Notes under the pieces: generated by a model
Seen by the model: the letters and a program-made list of their open reading frames with translations, nothing else
Told to the model about the DNA's origin: nothing
Databases searched by the model: none
Part shown: one piece after another, positions 26,557-35,612 of the stretch
How positions within the stretch are numbered: the stretch's first letter is position 1
Layout of the letters: every line of letters begins with the position of its first letter
Source of the DNA: M55B111 sp964614065
Lineage (GTDB): Bacteria > Bipolaricaulota > Bipolaricaulia > M55B111
Direction: 5' to 3'
Assembly: GCA_964614065.1 (NCBI GenBank)
Contig: CAZTJJ010000002.1
Coordinates: 9,180 to 73,179 of the forward strand
DNA length: 64,000 nt
Made by a program: the position numbers and the translations under genes

Positions 26557-27456
26557 TTATAGAGCTTCTATTCCGTTTATCCAGTAGTCGACAAGCTCTG
26601 GATATTTGTTTGCAAACTTTCCACCAGCAGCGTCCCCGTATTCATCGTGCATATCCGTAAGTTCATTAACTTTACCAATTGGGAGGTAGAAGCGGCTCAA
26701 GAACTCACTGACCTTATTTGGGAAGACACTCATAAAGTCCTTCCTGCCGACCATGTGTATACGCTCTTCCGCGCCAAGTATTTTCTTTGGTTCGTCGATA
26801 GTGCGAATGTCAAATCGGGCAAATGCATAGTGTGGTTTCCACAGCGTTACTACGGTCCATTCGTCTCTCTGCATTCTTCTCTTTAACTCGGCTACCATCG
26901 CGTAGTCACTGGAATCTTTAAGCTCCCAACCTTCAAGAACAGGGTATTCTTTCATCATGACCTCGGAATGTTGCATCAAACCTGCGCCAGGATCAATTCC
27001 AACTATTTCTCCGCCCATCTTCTCCTTGACCTCTGGTTTACCTAGGTCTTCAACTGAGCTGACTACGTCTTCGGGCACGTAATTCGGGACTGCCCAGCAG
27101 AGTAGCGCGTCTTCGTAGATAGGGCCAAAGTCACATAGATCAGCTGCAGATTTTTCCCAGTAGGCTTCGTGGGTCAATGGAAGCCAGGATTCTACAAACA
27201 GATCCATGTCACCCTGTTTAATCGCAGTATAAGCTGCACCTATGTTAGGGTTCATCGTATCAACATTCATGCCAAGCTCGACCGTAAGAACATGGTTTAC
27301 TAAACTACCAATTGCAAGTGACTCGGACCACGGAACTATACCAAAGGTTAGGGAGTTTTTCTTTTCAGCCGTAGCAACTAGCGAAAAGCTGCTCAAACCA
27401 ATGATTAGTGCTAGTGCGATAACAGAAACTGTAAATAGTTTACTCTTGTTAAACAC
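26557..27456 (-). CDS. Glycine betaine-type ABC transporter substrate-binding protein (OpuAC/ProX-like), paralogue 2
   Basis: A 299-residue paralogue of the protein encoded just downstream, with the same plan: signal peptide to about residue 30, FGIVPWSESLAIGSLVNHVL near 39, DMDLFVESWLPLTHEAYW near 83 and TVVTLWKPHYAFARFDI near 200. The two share motif order and length but differ widely in detail, so the duplication is not recent, and they may bind different betaines. It lies about 115 bases downstream of the permease gene and could be expressed with the ATPase and permease. Confidence 0.88.
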   Translation of the reverse strand: MFNKSKLFTVSVIALALIIGLSSFSLVATAEKKNSLTFGIVPWSESLAIGSLVNHVLTVELGMNVDTMNPNIGAAYTAIKQGDMDLFVESWLPLTHEAYWEKSAADLCDFGPIYEDALLCWAVPNYVPEDVVSSVEDLGKPEVKEKMGGEIVGIDPGAGLMQHSEVMMKEYPVLEGWELKDSSDYAMVAELKRRMQRDEWTVVTLWKPHYAFARFDIRTIDEPKKILGAEERIHMVGRKDFMSVFPNKVSEFLSRFYLPIGKVNELTDMHDEYGDAAGGKFANKYPELVDYWINGIEAL

Positions 27457-27572
27457 TTAAATGCACCTCCTATAGTTGTGCAAAAAAGGTTCTAAAATTA
27501 AGACTTGCCAAACTTTGCACTCTCCGAGTTAGCTTCATCACCCCCCTGAGCATGAACGCTATTTAGAGTTCT

Positions 27573-28583
27573 TTAAGTTTCTTTTGCGGTTTGACCAATG
27601 TTTGACGTAGCTCTATCAAGGATCATAGCTACAAACACAACCGCCAAGCCACCGACAAATCCTTCACCAACACGCATGCGTTGAATACCTCGCACGACAA
27701 CTCCACCTAAACCGCCGGATCCAACCAAACCTGCAACAACCGCCATTGATAAGGCAAGCATGATAGTCTGATTCACACCAGCCATTATATTAGGCCGAGC
27801 AACAGGCAGCTGCACTTTAGTTAGTAATTGTAAACTGTTACAGCCAAAAGATTGCCCCGCTTCGATTAACTCCGTTGGAACACCCCTGATGCCCAAATTT
27901 GTTAGTCGTACCGAAGGTGGGTATGCAAAGATAATTGTGGCCACAGCTCCCGGTGCAGGGCCAATACCAAAAAACAAAACAGCAGGGATCAAATAAACAA
28001 ATACCGGCATGGTCTGCATTAAGTCTAGTACTGGTCGCATGATCGTGTCCACCGTATCGTTAATAGCAGCCAGTATTCCGGAAGGAATACCTAAAACCAA
28101 AGCTAAAAAGGCAGAAGTCAGGGTCAACGAAAAAGTCTCCAGAATTTCCGGCCAATAACCAAAATTTGCGCTCAACCACAGCATGACCAATCCACCTAAA
28201 CCGGTCACTATACTGCCCGACAACCACCACATCAAGAGGAAAACCAGACCGCTCAAAAGTGGGAATTGAACTGTGGTACCAACTATATTAATTATAAAGA
28301 CGCCCGAATAATGCCAGTAGCCAAAATTGAGGATAGTCAAGATTGCGTCGTTAACTCTATTTACAACATAAGTAATCCCATCGAAAAAAGGCCGCAAGTT
28401 AAGAGCCATCCAGTCAACAGCAGTTGTAACCCAATTTTCAATCGGAATAAACCCACCACCGGTCCCCAACAATTTGTCTTGAAGACTCTCAGCATTCCCG
28501 CTACAGGAGATCATTAGCATAAAACCTATAGCAATCACAAAAACAATCGTTATGAGAGTTAAATAGCTGTATCTCGTCTTCAT
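27573..28583 (-). CDS. Glycine betaine ABC transporter permease (OpuAB/ProW-like)
   Basis: A 336-residue membrane protein with an N-terminal membrane segment, a long extracytoplasmic stretch near 30-60, and at least six further helices. The EAA-type loop that contacts the ATPase is visible as GVPTELIEAGQSFGCNSLQLLTKVQLP near 232 in shortened form GQSFGCNSLQLL. FVYLIPAVLFFGIGPAPG near 193 is typical of the ProW family. Its start overlaps the ATPase gene end by four bases (ATGA), so the two are coupled. It imports the betaine ligand delivered by the two binding proteins downstream. Confidence 0.92.
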   Translation of the reverse strand: MKTRYSYLTLITIVFVIAIGFMLMISCSGNAESLQDKLLGTGGGFIPIENWVTTAVDWMALNLRPFFDGITYVVNRVNDAILTILNFGYWHYSGVFIINIVGTTVQFPLLSGLVFLLMWWLSGSIVTGLGGLVMLWLSANFGYWPEILETFSLTLTSAFLALVLGIPSGILAAINDTVDTIMRPVLDLMQTMPVFVYLIPAVLFFGIGPAPGAVATIIFAYPPSVRLTNLGIRGVPTELIEAGQSFGCNSLQLLTKVQLPVARPNIMAGVNQTIMLALSMAVVAGLVGSGGLGGVVVRGIQRMRVGEGFVGGLAVVFVAMILDRATSNIGQTAKET

Positions 28584-29752
28584 ATTTCCTTCCTCCCTTT
28601 CTCCAACAAACCGTGTAAAATGTTTCTTTCCGTGACGTAACCAGTTAATTTCCCATCCTTAATAATCACTACTGGTGTCGTTGCATAACTCAACCTTGCA
28701 CGCATAATTTTGCTAATCGGTGTATCTGGAGAAGTTGACAGTACGGCATCCTCATTCAGTCCCTCAATTTCATCAAGAGGTTTTACTGATATTGGAGTAT
28801 CAGATAGGAATCCTTGGACCACTTGTCCATCGGAATCTATTTCTACTTCCACACTTTCCGTGAGAGCAACCCGGTTGTTCTGATCCGGATTGATGTCAGT
28901 TGAGGCAATTGTCTCCGCCCGCAATACATCAGATGGATCGGCATTCTCTACAAAATCTGCCACGTACTCCGTTTTTGGACTTACAATAATTTGCTCAGGG
29001 GTACCTAGCTGAACCATTTTACCGGCTTCCATGATCGTTATACGATCTCCAAGCTTCAGAGCCTCGTCGAGATCGTGGGTTACAAACAAGATGGTTCTCT
29101 CCATCTCCTGTCTCAGATCTAATAATTCATCCTGCATTTCCACCTTGATTAAAGGATCCAGTGCCGAAAAAGGTTCGTCCATCAGTAAAATATCTGCACC
29201 AGTGGCAAGACCTCTGGCCAACCCTACTCGCTGTTGCATTCCTCCGGAAAGCTGTGAAGGGTAAGATTCCCCAAAACCCTCCAAACCCACAACCTCGATC
29301 AACTCTTTTGCCTTTCGACTTCTCTCCTTTTTGTCTATTCCCTGTATCTCCAACCCGAACGCAACGTTATCAACGACAGATCTGTGAGGGAACAAGGCAA
29401 AATTCTGAAAAACCATACTCATCTGTGTTTCTCTTATCTGTCTCAAAGTTTCCGTATCTGCGTCAACAACATTATAATCCTGGCCATCGGTATGCAGAAC
29501 AATTTTGCCTGACGTCGGTTCAACCAATCTGTTAACACACCGTAAAAGAGTGGATTTTCCCGAGCCTGAAAGCCCCATAATAACGAACAGCTCGTTCTCT
29601 TGAATATCAAAACTGATACCTCGAACCCCGACTACCTGGCCAGTTTCAGACTGTATCTCGTCTTTATCCTTGCCTTCCTTCAACATATCAAGGGCAAGAT
29701 CCGGCTCCTCACCAAAGATCTTATAGACTTCCTCTAGTTCAATCGAAGGCAT
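28580..29752 (-). CDS. Glycine betaine ABC transporter ATP-binding protein with CBS domain (OpuAA/ProV-like)
   Basis: Walker A is GLSGSGKST near residue 59, Q-loop MVFQNFALFPHRS near 112, signature LSGGMQQRVGLARGLA near 167 and Walker B ILLMDEPFSALDP near 187. After residue 290 a divergent region ends in a CBS-like segment (TPVVIIKDGKLTGYVTERN), as in OpuA where CBS modules sense ionic strength or c-di-AMP. With a c-di-AMP cyclase (disA) also in the window, c-di-AMP control is plausible but not shown. It is the first gene of the ATPase-permease-binding protein run. Confidence 0.93.
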   Translation of the reverse strand: MPSIELEEVYKIFGEEPDLALDMLKEGKDKDEIQSETGQVVGVRGISFDIQENELFVIMGLSGSGKSTLLRCVNRLVEPTSGKIVLHTDGQDYNVVDADTETLRQIRETQMSMVFQNFALFPHRSVVDNVAFGLEIQGIDKKERSRKAKELIEVVGLEGFGESYPSQLSGGMQQRVGLARGLATGADILLMDEPFSALDPLIKVEMQDELLDLRQEMERTILFVTHDLDEALKLGDRITIMEAGKMVQLGTPEQIIVSPKTEYVADFVENADPSDVLRAETIASTDINPDQNNRVALTESVEVEIDSDGQVVQGFLSDTPISVKPLDEIEGLNEDAVLSTSPDTPISKIMRARLSYATTPVVIIKDGKLTGYVTERNILHGLLEKGRKEI

Positions 29753-29807
29753 ATTCCTCCTCCTATGAGCAAATAAATAGCTACCTTCTATTTAATTAAG
29801 AAACTTA

Positions 29808-29833
29808 AGGGGGATCTTTTTTAAGATCCCCCT
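29808..29833 (-). terminator. Terminator hairpin after the MttB-like pair
   Basis: A perfect 11-bp inverted repeat AGGGGGATCTT/AAGATCCCCCT with a TTTT loop (AAAA on the minus strand) lies just past the stop at 29846 and is followed on the minus strand by TAAGTTTCTTAATT. Confidence 0.7.
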
Positions 29834-29845
29834 GCTTAACCAACG

Positions 29846-31294
29846 TTACAATTTATCTATGACTGCATCTATCTTCTCAATAACATCATCAGATAGAGGC
29901 TTCGGCTCTTGCTCTTCCAATATGGTGTTAACCTTCTCTTCCAACCTTTCTTCCATGGATTTCGACCCTTTGTTCTTCCAGGTATCAGGGACATCTCTAT
30001 CCATCAATGTGGGCTCCCAAGCCACCTCTTTAAAGTTATCCAAAGTATGCTTGTGTGTCAAATGATTCCCGCCTGGACCCACTTCATCTATGACGTCCAA
30101 GGCCAACGTGTAGTCATTTACCTCTACTCCATCGACGAATTTCTTGATCATGCCTACAATTTCGTCGACCATGGCTATCTCGCTGAGAGAGCCTGTGGTG
30201 CCAGATTCCATGTAACCGACATCGTGGACGAGATTGGCCCCACTGAGTGCAGAGAAGAGAACCGACAAGGTGGTCTCAATTCCCATTTGCTGATCAACTA
30301 CCTTGGAATCAGCACAACCAGCTGTACCAAATGTCGGAAGATCGTAGTAATGCGATATATCCATGTATGCAGCTGTAGCAAGTTCCTTCTCCGGAGCACC
30401 GTAAGCAAGAATCGCCGTCTGCATGTCCATGATAGAAAATACACCCCCGATGAAGAACGGCAAACCCTCACGTTTTACCTGAGAGATTACAAGCCCGGAA
30501 AGGTTTTCCGCGTTTCCTTGAGCAAGCTGACCGGCCAAGGTAACGGGTGCGCTCGCACCTGCTTGAGGAATCGGGGTATGGACAGTCGGTATACCGTACT
30601 CCGCCGTAAGAAGTAGCTTTTTTGACGCTTCTTTGTCGTGGGTTAGTGGAGAGATAGGCTCGGAATAGGAAACTACAAACGGCTTATGGAGAAATTCCTC
30701 CTTACTTCCCGATACAGCCGTGGCCATCTCCATAATATCCTTCAGGCCTTCATTTGTATAACTCCAAGCTACGATTGGTTTAGTCGTATTCTTTACCATT
30801 GCCTGAAACTCATGCCGATCAGACAACTCGTGAGGAACATCGTCAATTGTACCTAGACCGGACACCCAGTCTATATTGTCCAACGCGTCCACCAAACGAG
30901 CGGCATTTACTGTATCTTGTTTTCGAAAAGGTCTCCTTTCTCCGGTCTCCGGGTCCCGCATCTTAAGGAGCGTTGGGCCCAGACCAAACGTTACGTTATG
31001 TCCGCCGAGCGTCAGGGGATTTTTCCCTTCTCTATTGAACAGATAGGTACGGCTCGGGGCAGCATCAATGGCCCACTCAACCAAACCCGGAGGGAGAAAG
31101 ACCCTTTCACCTTCAACCAAGCACCCTGCGTCCTTTAACAGATCCCTGGTCTCTTTGAGATGTATATTCACTCCAGTGTTCTTTAAAATTTCTAACGAGG
31201 CTTGATGTATATCTTTCACTTGTGATTCGCTAAGCACGTTAAAACTAACCTTATCCTGGGAAGACCTATTGGTAAAAAGTTGATTTTTTAACAT
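29846..31294 (-). CDS. Trimethylamine methyltransferase (MttB) superfamily protein, non-pyrrolysine, paralogue 1
   Basis: MttB-family proteins methylate a corrinoid protein from quaternary amines; MtgB members without pyrrolysine use glycine betaine. The 482-residue frame is continuous, with no amber codon. Family motifs: LEILKNTGVNIH near 35, TKPIVAWSYT near 171, SPLTHDKEA near 215, the TIM-barrel segment IPQAGASAPVTLAGQLAQGN near 242 and GTAGCADSKVVDQQ at 323-336, the region corresponding to the pyrrolysine stretch of archaeal MttB. It follows its paralogue by nine bases. Substrate could be glycine betaine, proline betaine, carnitine or another quaternary amine. Confidence 0.88.
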   Translation of the reverse strand: MLKNQLFTNRSSQDKVSFNVLSESQVKDIHQASLEILKNTGVNIHLKETRDLLKDAGCLVEGERVFLPPGLVEWAIDAAPSRTYLFNREGKNPLTLGGHNVTFGLGPTLLKMRDPETGERRPFRKQDTVNAARLVDALDNIDWVSGLGTIDDVPHELSDRHEFQAMVKNTTKPIVAWSYTNEGLKDIMEMATAVSGSKEEFLHKPFVVSYSEPISPLTHDKEASKKLLLTAEYGIPTVHTPIPQAGASAPVTLAGQLAQGNAENLSGLVISQVKREGLPFFIGGVFSIMDMQTAILAYGAPEKELATAAYMDISHYYDLPTFGTAGCADSKVVDQQMGIETTLSVLFSALSGANLVHDVGYMESGTTGSLSEIAMVDEIVGMIKKFVDGVEVNDYTLALDVIDEVGPGGNHLTHKHTLDNFKEVAWEPTLMDRDVPDTWKNKGSKSMEERLEEKVNTILEEQEPKPLSDDVIEKIDAVIDKL

Positions 31295-31303
31295 TTTTCC
31301 TCC

Positions 31304-32761
31304 TTAATAACGAACCTCTCGGTTTTCTCTTTCTTCTTCAATTAACGCATCGAGCTCCTTCGTCTTCGCTTCTTCCAGAACTTCAGGCTCGTGTGTTTCC
31401 AAGATTTCTTCTGTACTCTCGTGAATTCGCTCACCCATCGTTTTACTCCCATTGCTCTCCCATTTCTCAAAGTTGGTCCGATCCATCAAGCTGGGTTGCC
31501 ATTGTTCTTTTTTAAAATTATCCATAGTATGAGATGTACTGAGAAAGTTGCCTTTGGGTCCCACTTCGTTGATAACATCGAGCGGAATTCTGTCCCCTGA
31601 AGTATCTATTCCTCTCATAATTCTTTTCACCATTCCGATTATCTCGTTGCTCATTACTAGTTGATCATAGGAGTAAAGGAGTCCAGAAGACAGGTAACCC
31701 ACGTCGTGGATCAAGTTCGCACCAACGAGAGCCTGGGTTGCGATGTTGAAGGTGGCTTCAATCGCCGCTTGAGTATCGACCAACTTCGAATCCGATACAC
31801 CTGCGGTTCCAAACATCGGTAATTCCAGATAATTGCTCATTTCTGTGACAGCTGCGTTCATCAGGGCAAACTCCGGTCCACCGTAGACATAACCTGAGGT
31901 TTTCATATCCAAGATCGAGTAGATTCCACCAGTAACCATAGGCGCACCTTTTTTCACCAGCTGTGATAAAGTTATTCCTGTCAAAGATTCAGCTAGGCCC
32001 AAAGCAATGGATCCCGCCAAAGTCATTGGACTCACAGCACCAGCCGATGGCATCGGAGTATAGATAGTGGGTAAGTTATTTTTCGCCCCGAAAATAACCT
32101 GAGCGGCGACTTCCTTGCTATGACTCAGGGGAGTAACGGGTTCGATATAGTGAATAATGTACGGTTTTGCCTTCAACTTGTCCTCCCCACCAACCGCAAT
32201 TGCCGCCATGTCAAATATGTCCTTTGTACCTCTGTCATCCCAAGAGCAGAACATAACAGGTTTAGTGGTATTAGCCATTACCTGGCGTGCCTCCAATATA
32301 TCTTGGATATTCTCCGGCTGCTTCCGTAGAAGGCCAGTTGGAGAAGAAAAATCAATGTTGTCAAGGTAGTCACATATCCTAGCCCATTTGGCGATATCTT
32401 CCGCCGTAGTTTGCCTCATCTCGCCATTTTCATCCAAAGTCCTTGGTACGTCCGTCCCAGATCCGAAATAAGAATTTGTTCCCCCTAACCGCATCGCCAT
32501 TTCTCCGTTTCTATCGTACATGAGGATCTTCTTGGGGGCTTCCTTGACGGCCTCGTCAACCAGATGCGAAGGTATATGGACCATCTCACCTTCCACTGTT
32601 GCTCCTGCATCGGAGAAAATCTTCCTTGCTTCTTCGTGCTCGATCTTTACCCCCGTGTTCTGAAGTATTTCCAGGGACGCATCGTAAATTTGAGCTCTGT
32701 CATCCTCGGATAATATATTCAGCTGAGGGGTCTTGTTGACTAACTTATTCGACTCTAACAT
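31304..32761 (-). CDS. Trimethylamine methyltransferase (MttB) superfamily protein, non-pyrrolysine, paralogue 2
   Basis: First gene of the tandem pair. I use the ATG at 32761 because GGAGG lies five bases upstream; the ATG four codons earlier overlaps that RBS. Motifs match the family: LEILQNTGVKIEHEEA near 31, TTKPVMFCSWDDRGTKD near 171, PLSHSKEVAAQ near 216, MPSAGAVSPMTLAGSIALGL near 242 and GTAGVSDSKLVDTQAAIE near 324. No pyrrolysine codon is present. Identity to paralogue 1 looks moderate, so the two probably differ in substrate rather than being recent copies. The GntR/FCD gene upstream may control both. Confidence 0.88.
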   Translation of the reverse strand: MLESNKLVNKTPQLNILSEDDRAQIYDASLEILQNTGVKIEHEEARKIFSDAGATVEGEMVHIPSHLVDEAVKEAPKKILMYDRNGEMAMRLGGTNSYFGSGTDVPRTLDENGEMRQTTAEDIAKWARICDYLDNIDFSSPTGLLRKQPENIQDILEARQVMANTTKPVMFCSWDDRGTKDIFDMAAIAVGGEDKLKAKPYIIHYIEPVTPLSHSKEVAAQVIFGAKNNLPTIYTPMPSAGAVSPMTLAGSIALGLAESLTGITLSQLVKKGAPMVTGGIYSILDMKTSGYVYGGPEFALMNAAVTEMSNYLELPMFGTAGVSDSKLVDTQAAIEATFNIATQALVGANLIHDVGYLSSGLLYSYDQLVMSNEIIGMVKRIMRGIDTSGDRIPLDVINEVGPKGNFLSTSHTMDNFKKEQWQPSLMDRTNFEKWESNGSKTMGERIHESTEEILETHEPEVLEEAKTKELDALIEEERENREVRY

Positions 32762-32959
32762 ATGAACCTCCATAGTATTATTTCTGTTTTAAACAGAGTG
32801 ATATATCGTTAATATACTACCCTGCTCCAAATACAATTTCAAATTAGGAAAATAAATCCCAAATCAAACTCCATTATGTTGTTTTCGAGGTGAATCACGA
32901 TAATTAGTTAGGTGCTGGCTCTTGGTCCAAATCGGCAAAGTGGGTGGATACTTTCCAGA

Positions 32960-33595
32960 TTAAGTCTCCATGTGCCCCGCGGTAATAAACTGTTCCTTTA
33001 TTTCCCTGACGAAATCATTCATGTGTGAAGCCAGTATATTTCCACTTTTGACCTCGTCGCCATCCGCAAGAGCTTCAATCAATCCACTAAACTCTTCACC
33101 AAACGAGCTCATGAAGTCTTTACGCCTTGGGAAAACCCAAATTCTAACAGTCTGCTGGCGGAGCTTCCTCAAACTCTCTGCCAACACTTTATTATGTGTG
33201 GCGTTATTGATAATCTCGTGCCCCTCTGAATCCAACTTCATGAGTTTTTTAGAATCAGTTTCTTTCTTCAATTTTTTTACCAGTTTTTTCAGCTCTTCCA
33301 ATTGCTTTTGTTGTATGCGGCGCGCAGCCAACCTACCGGCTAATTTTATCAAATAGCTTCGTACTTCGAACAGATCTCTAAGCTCGTGGAAACTCACAGT
33401 TGAGACGTAAGTTCCACTATGGGGAACGGTAGTGATCAAACCCTCTGTCTCTAGTTTGATAAATATCTCTCGAAGGGGGGTCCTCCCGATATCATACTCC
33501 TCTCGAAGCTCCTTCTCCCTTAACTGCTTGCCGGGCTCATAATCGAGATAGACGATTTTCTCCCTAATAATTTTTAGAACTTCATCTCTTTCCAT
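32960..33595 (-). CDS. GntR-family transcriptional regulator with FCD domain
   Basis: The N-terminal winged helix (residues 1-68) has REKELREEYDIGRTPLREIF and LITTVPHSGTYVS, typical of FadR-subfamily GntR proteins. The C-terminal helical FCD domain (about 75-205) binds small acids and contains DLFEVRSYL and DSEGHEIINNATHNK with likely metal-binding Asp/His residues. It lies upstream of the MttB-like pair on the same strand and is a reasonable regulator of betaine catabolism. Its ligand cannot be told from sequence. Confidence 0.88.
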   Translation of the reverse strand: MERDEVLKIIREKIVYLDYEPGKQLREKELREEYDIGRTPLREIFIKLETEGLITTVPHSGTYVSTVSFHELRDLFEVRSYLIKLAGRLAARRIQQKQLEELKKLVKKLKKETDSKKLMKLDSEGHEIINNATHNKVLAESLRKLRQQTVRIWVFPRRKDFMSSFGEEFSGLIEALADGDEVKSGNILASHMNDFVREIKEQFITAGHMET

Positions 33596-33741
33596 TAGTA
33601 AACACTTATCCCTTACTTCATTGAATTCTTCGTTTAACCTGGTTAAAAAGAAGTTTTAAGAGTCCAGGCAATTAAATGTTAATCTTCACACAGTTACCTT
33701 AAACACGCAATAGTAACTAACGAAGAAGGTATTCACAAATT

Positions 33742-34689
33742 TCAGTCAGACTTCTTGACCACAAAGAAACTCCTATAAAGGGCCGAAATTCCACCTGGGT
33801 AGAATATCATAACTGCAATCAACACTACACCATAGATTATTAATCTCAATTCCATAAGCGGTTGGAGGTAGGTAAGCACCGGTATAAAAATCATTGCAGC
33901 GATTAACGAGCCCCAGACACTTCCTCTGCCTCCGACGTAAGCCAAGGCCATAATCTCGATTGTTTGACTTGTTTCCATAACGCTAGGGGTGAGTATTCCC
34001 ATAAAATGGGCATAAAAACCACCAATTAATCCCGCTATGGCTGTAGACACAGTAAAGTTCAAAACTCTATAGTGTACCGGATTGACTCCGGATGCTTTTG
34101 CAGCGTCCTCATCTTGACCTATAGCTCGAAAAAACAGACCAACTTTTGAATTTGCGATTGCTAATAGTACGACCAAGCTGAACGCCGCCATCACCAGTAT
34201 TACGTAGAAATAGGGTTGACGATCCATAGTGTCAAAAAACATTGGACTCATTAAACCCAGAGGACCACGGGTCAAACTCGTCCAGTTAGTAATCACTGAC
34301 ATCAACGCTAAGCCGGTAAACCACGCCATCACAGCTGCAAAGATACCATGTAACCGCAAAGTCAATAACCCAACAAACAAACCCAGCAAAGCCGAAATTA
34401 GAAACCCGGCAAAAATTCCCAACCAAGGTGTTACTCCTAATTTCGCCGCAAGCAGGGCCGAGGTATACCCCCCAATTCCCCAAAACGCCGCAAAACCAAA
34501 GTTCACCACGTTAATAAAACCCACCGTAAAATCGAATGCCATAGCCAGAGTGCCAAACATCAACGCAGATATAAGGAGCTGTAATATATATTGATCGGAG
34601 ACAAAAAGTGGTACAAAAGCCAACACGATTAGCAATGCCAAGCCAGGATTGGTATAGTTAGATTTGGCAAGCCGTTCTATCAATTGCAT
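33742..34689 (-). CDS. Branched-chain amino-acid-type ABC transporter permease (LivM-like)
   Basis: A 315-residue membrane protein with about eight to nine hydrophobic helices. The LivM-type core is visible: FTVGFINVVNFGFAAFWGIG near residue 53, RLHGIFAAVMAWFTGLALM near 112 and the EAA-like RAIGQDEDAAKASGVNP near 188. It is the last gene of livK-livG-livF-livH-livM. The substrate is not defined by sequence; transporters of this class also move amides, urea, benzoates and small acids. Confidence 0.92.
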   Translation of the reverse strand: MQLIERLAKSNYTNPGLALLIVLAFVPLFVSDQYILQLLISALMFGTLAMAFDFTVGFINVVNFGFAAFWGIGGYTSALLAAKLGVTPWLGIFAGFLISALLGLFVGLLTLRLHGIFAAVMAWFTGLALMSVITNWTSLTRGPLGLMSPMFFDTMDRQPYFYVILVMAAFSLVVLLAIANSKVGLFFRAIGQDEDAAKASGVNPVHYRVLNFTVSTAIAGLIGGFYAHFMGILTPSVMETSQTIEIMALAYVGGRGSVWGSLIAAMIFIPVLTYLQPLMELRLIIYGVVLIAVMIFYPGGISALYRSFFVVKKSD

Positions 34690-34696
34690 TAGTTAC

Positions 34697-35602
34697 TTAC
34701 CTCTCCCATATGCCTTTAACATCGGATCCAAATAGCCCTCTCGGCTTGAACAAAAGAATCAGTATTATCAGAGCCAGACTGAAAAGTCTCTGCCACCCCG
34801 ACCCAAAACCATACGCCGCAAACGTCTCTATTAAACTTATTATCAAAGCCCCAACAGGTACAGCAGCGATATTGCCCAAACCGACCAAGATCACCACAAA
34901 CCACGAGGAAAACAAAGGCATTAAACCCATGGTCGGATAAGCCGGATTGAGCGATAATAACGAGGCTCCTGCAACACTCGCCAGCATGGCAGAAAGCGCA
35001 AAAGTTAAAGTATGAATAGTATCCAAGTTAATACCAACTACCTTGGCCCCCACCTCGTTCTGAGCAACGGCTCTAATTGCCTTGCCCATCGTGGTCTTCT
35101 GCAAAAATAACCAAAAAATGATCACTACGATAATCGCAATCGCTACCCCAACCAGCCTGTCAATGGAGACCGAAATTCCTGTAATTCTTAAACTACCCTG
35201 CCAGTAGCTGTCGATACCCCTGTATTTAGTACCAGCAATTACTTGTATAAGATTCTTCAACAGCAGCGAAAGGCCTACAGTTACTAAAAAAGTGTTCATT
35301 ATCCATATCTTACGTCTTTCTGATCTCTTCCGGAGGGGATAGAAGACGCTTTTCTCTATTATCGCGCCAATTACAAAACCACCAATTCCCGCAAATAGTA
35401 TAGCTACCAAAGGAGGTAAACTTAGCCCACTAAAAGTGAACACCGCTATATATGCCCCAATCATATACAGTTCTCCATGAGCAAAATTTGGAACGTTCAT
35501 AACACCAAAGATAAGAGACAATCCGGTTGCCGACAGAGTATATAGACCAGCTCTAACTATCGCAGCAACCAATAAGCTTGCCAGCGTAGGACCTGAAATC
35601 AT
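34697..35602 (-). CDS. Branched-chain amino-acid-type ABC transporter permease (LivH-like)
   Basis: A 301-residue permease with the LivH signatures GLSLIFGVMNVPNFAHGELY near residue 27, the coupling-loop motif RAVAQNEVGAKVVGIN near 176 and LIETFAAYGFG near 260. It begins ten bases after livF ends and stops seven bases before livM begins, so all are on one transcript. It forms the membrane pore together with the LivM-like protein. Confidence 0.93.
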   Translation of the reverse strand: MISGPTLASLLVAAIVRAGLYTLSATGLSLIFGVMNVPNFAHGELYMIGAYIAVFTFSGLSLPPLVAILFAGIGGFVIGAIIEKSVFYPLRKRSERRKIWIMNTFLVTVGLSLLLKNLIQVIAGTKYRGIDSYWQGSLRITGISVSIDRLVGVAIAIIVVIIFWLFLQKTTMGKAIRAVAQNEVGAKVVGINLDTIHTLTFALSAMLASVAGASLLSLNPAYPTMGLMPLFSSWFVVILVGLGNIAAVPVGALIISLIETFAAYGFGSGWQRLFSLALIILILLFKPRGLFGSDVKGIWER

Positions 35603-35612
35603 CGTTTACCCT

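Noticed and set aside
29846..32761. Pyrrolysine-containing MttB
   Set aside because: Both frames are open throughout with ordinary codons where pyrrolysine would be; no amber codon and no pyl genes are visible.
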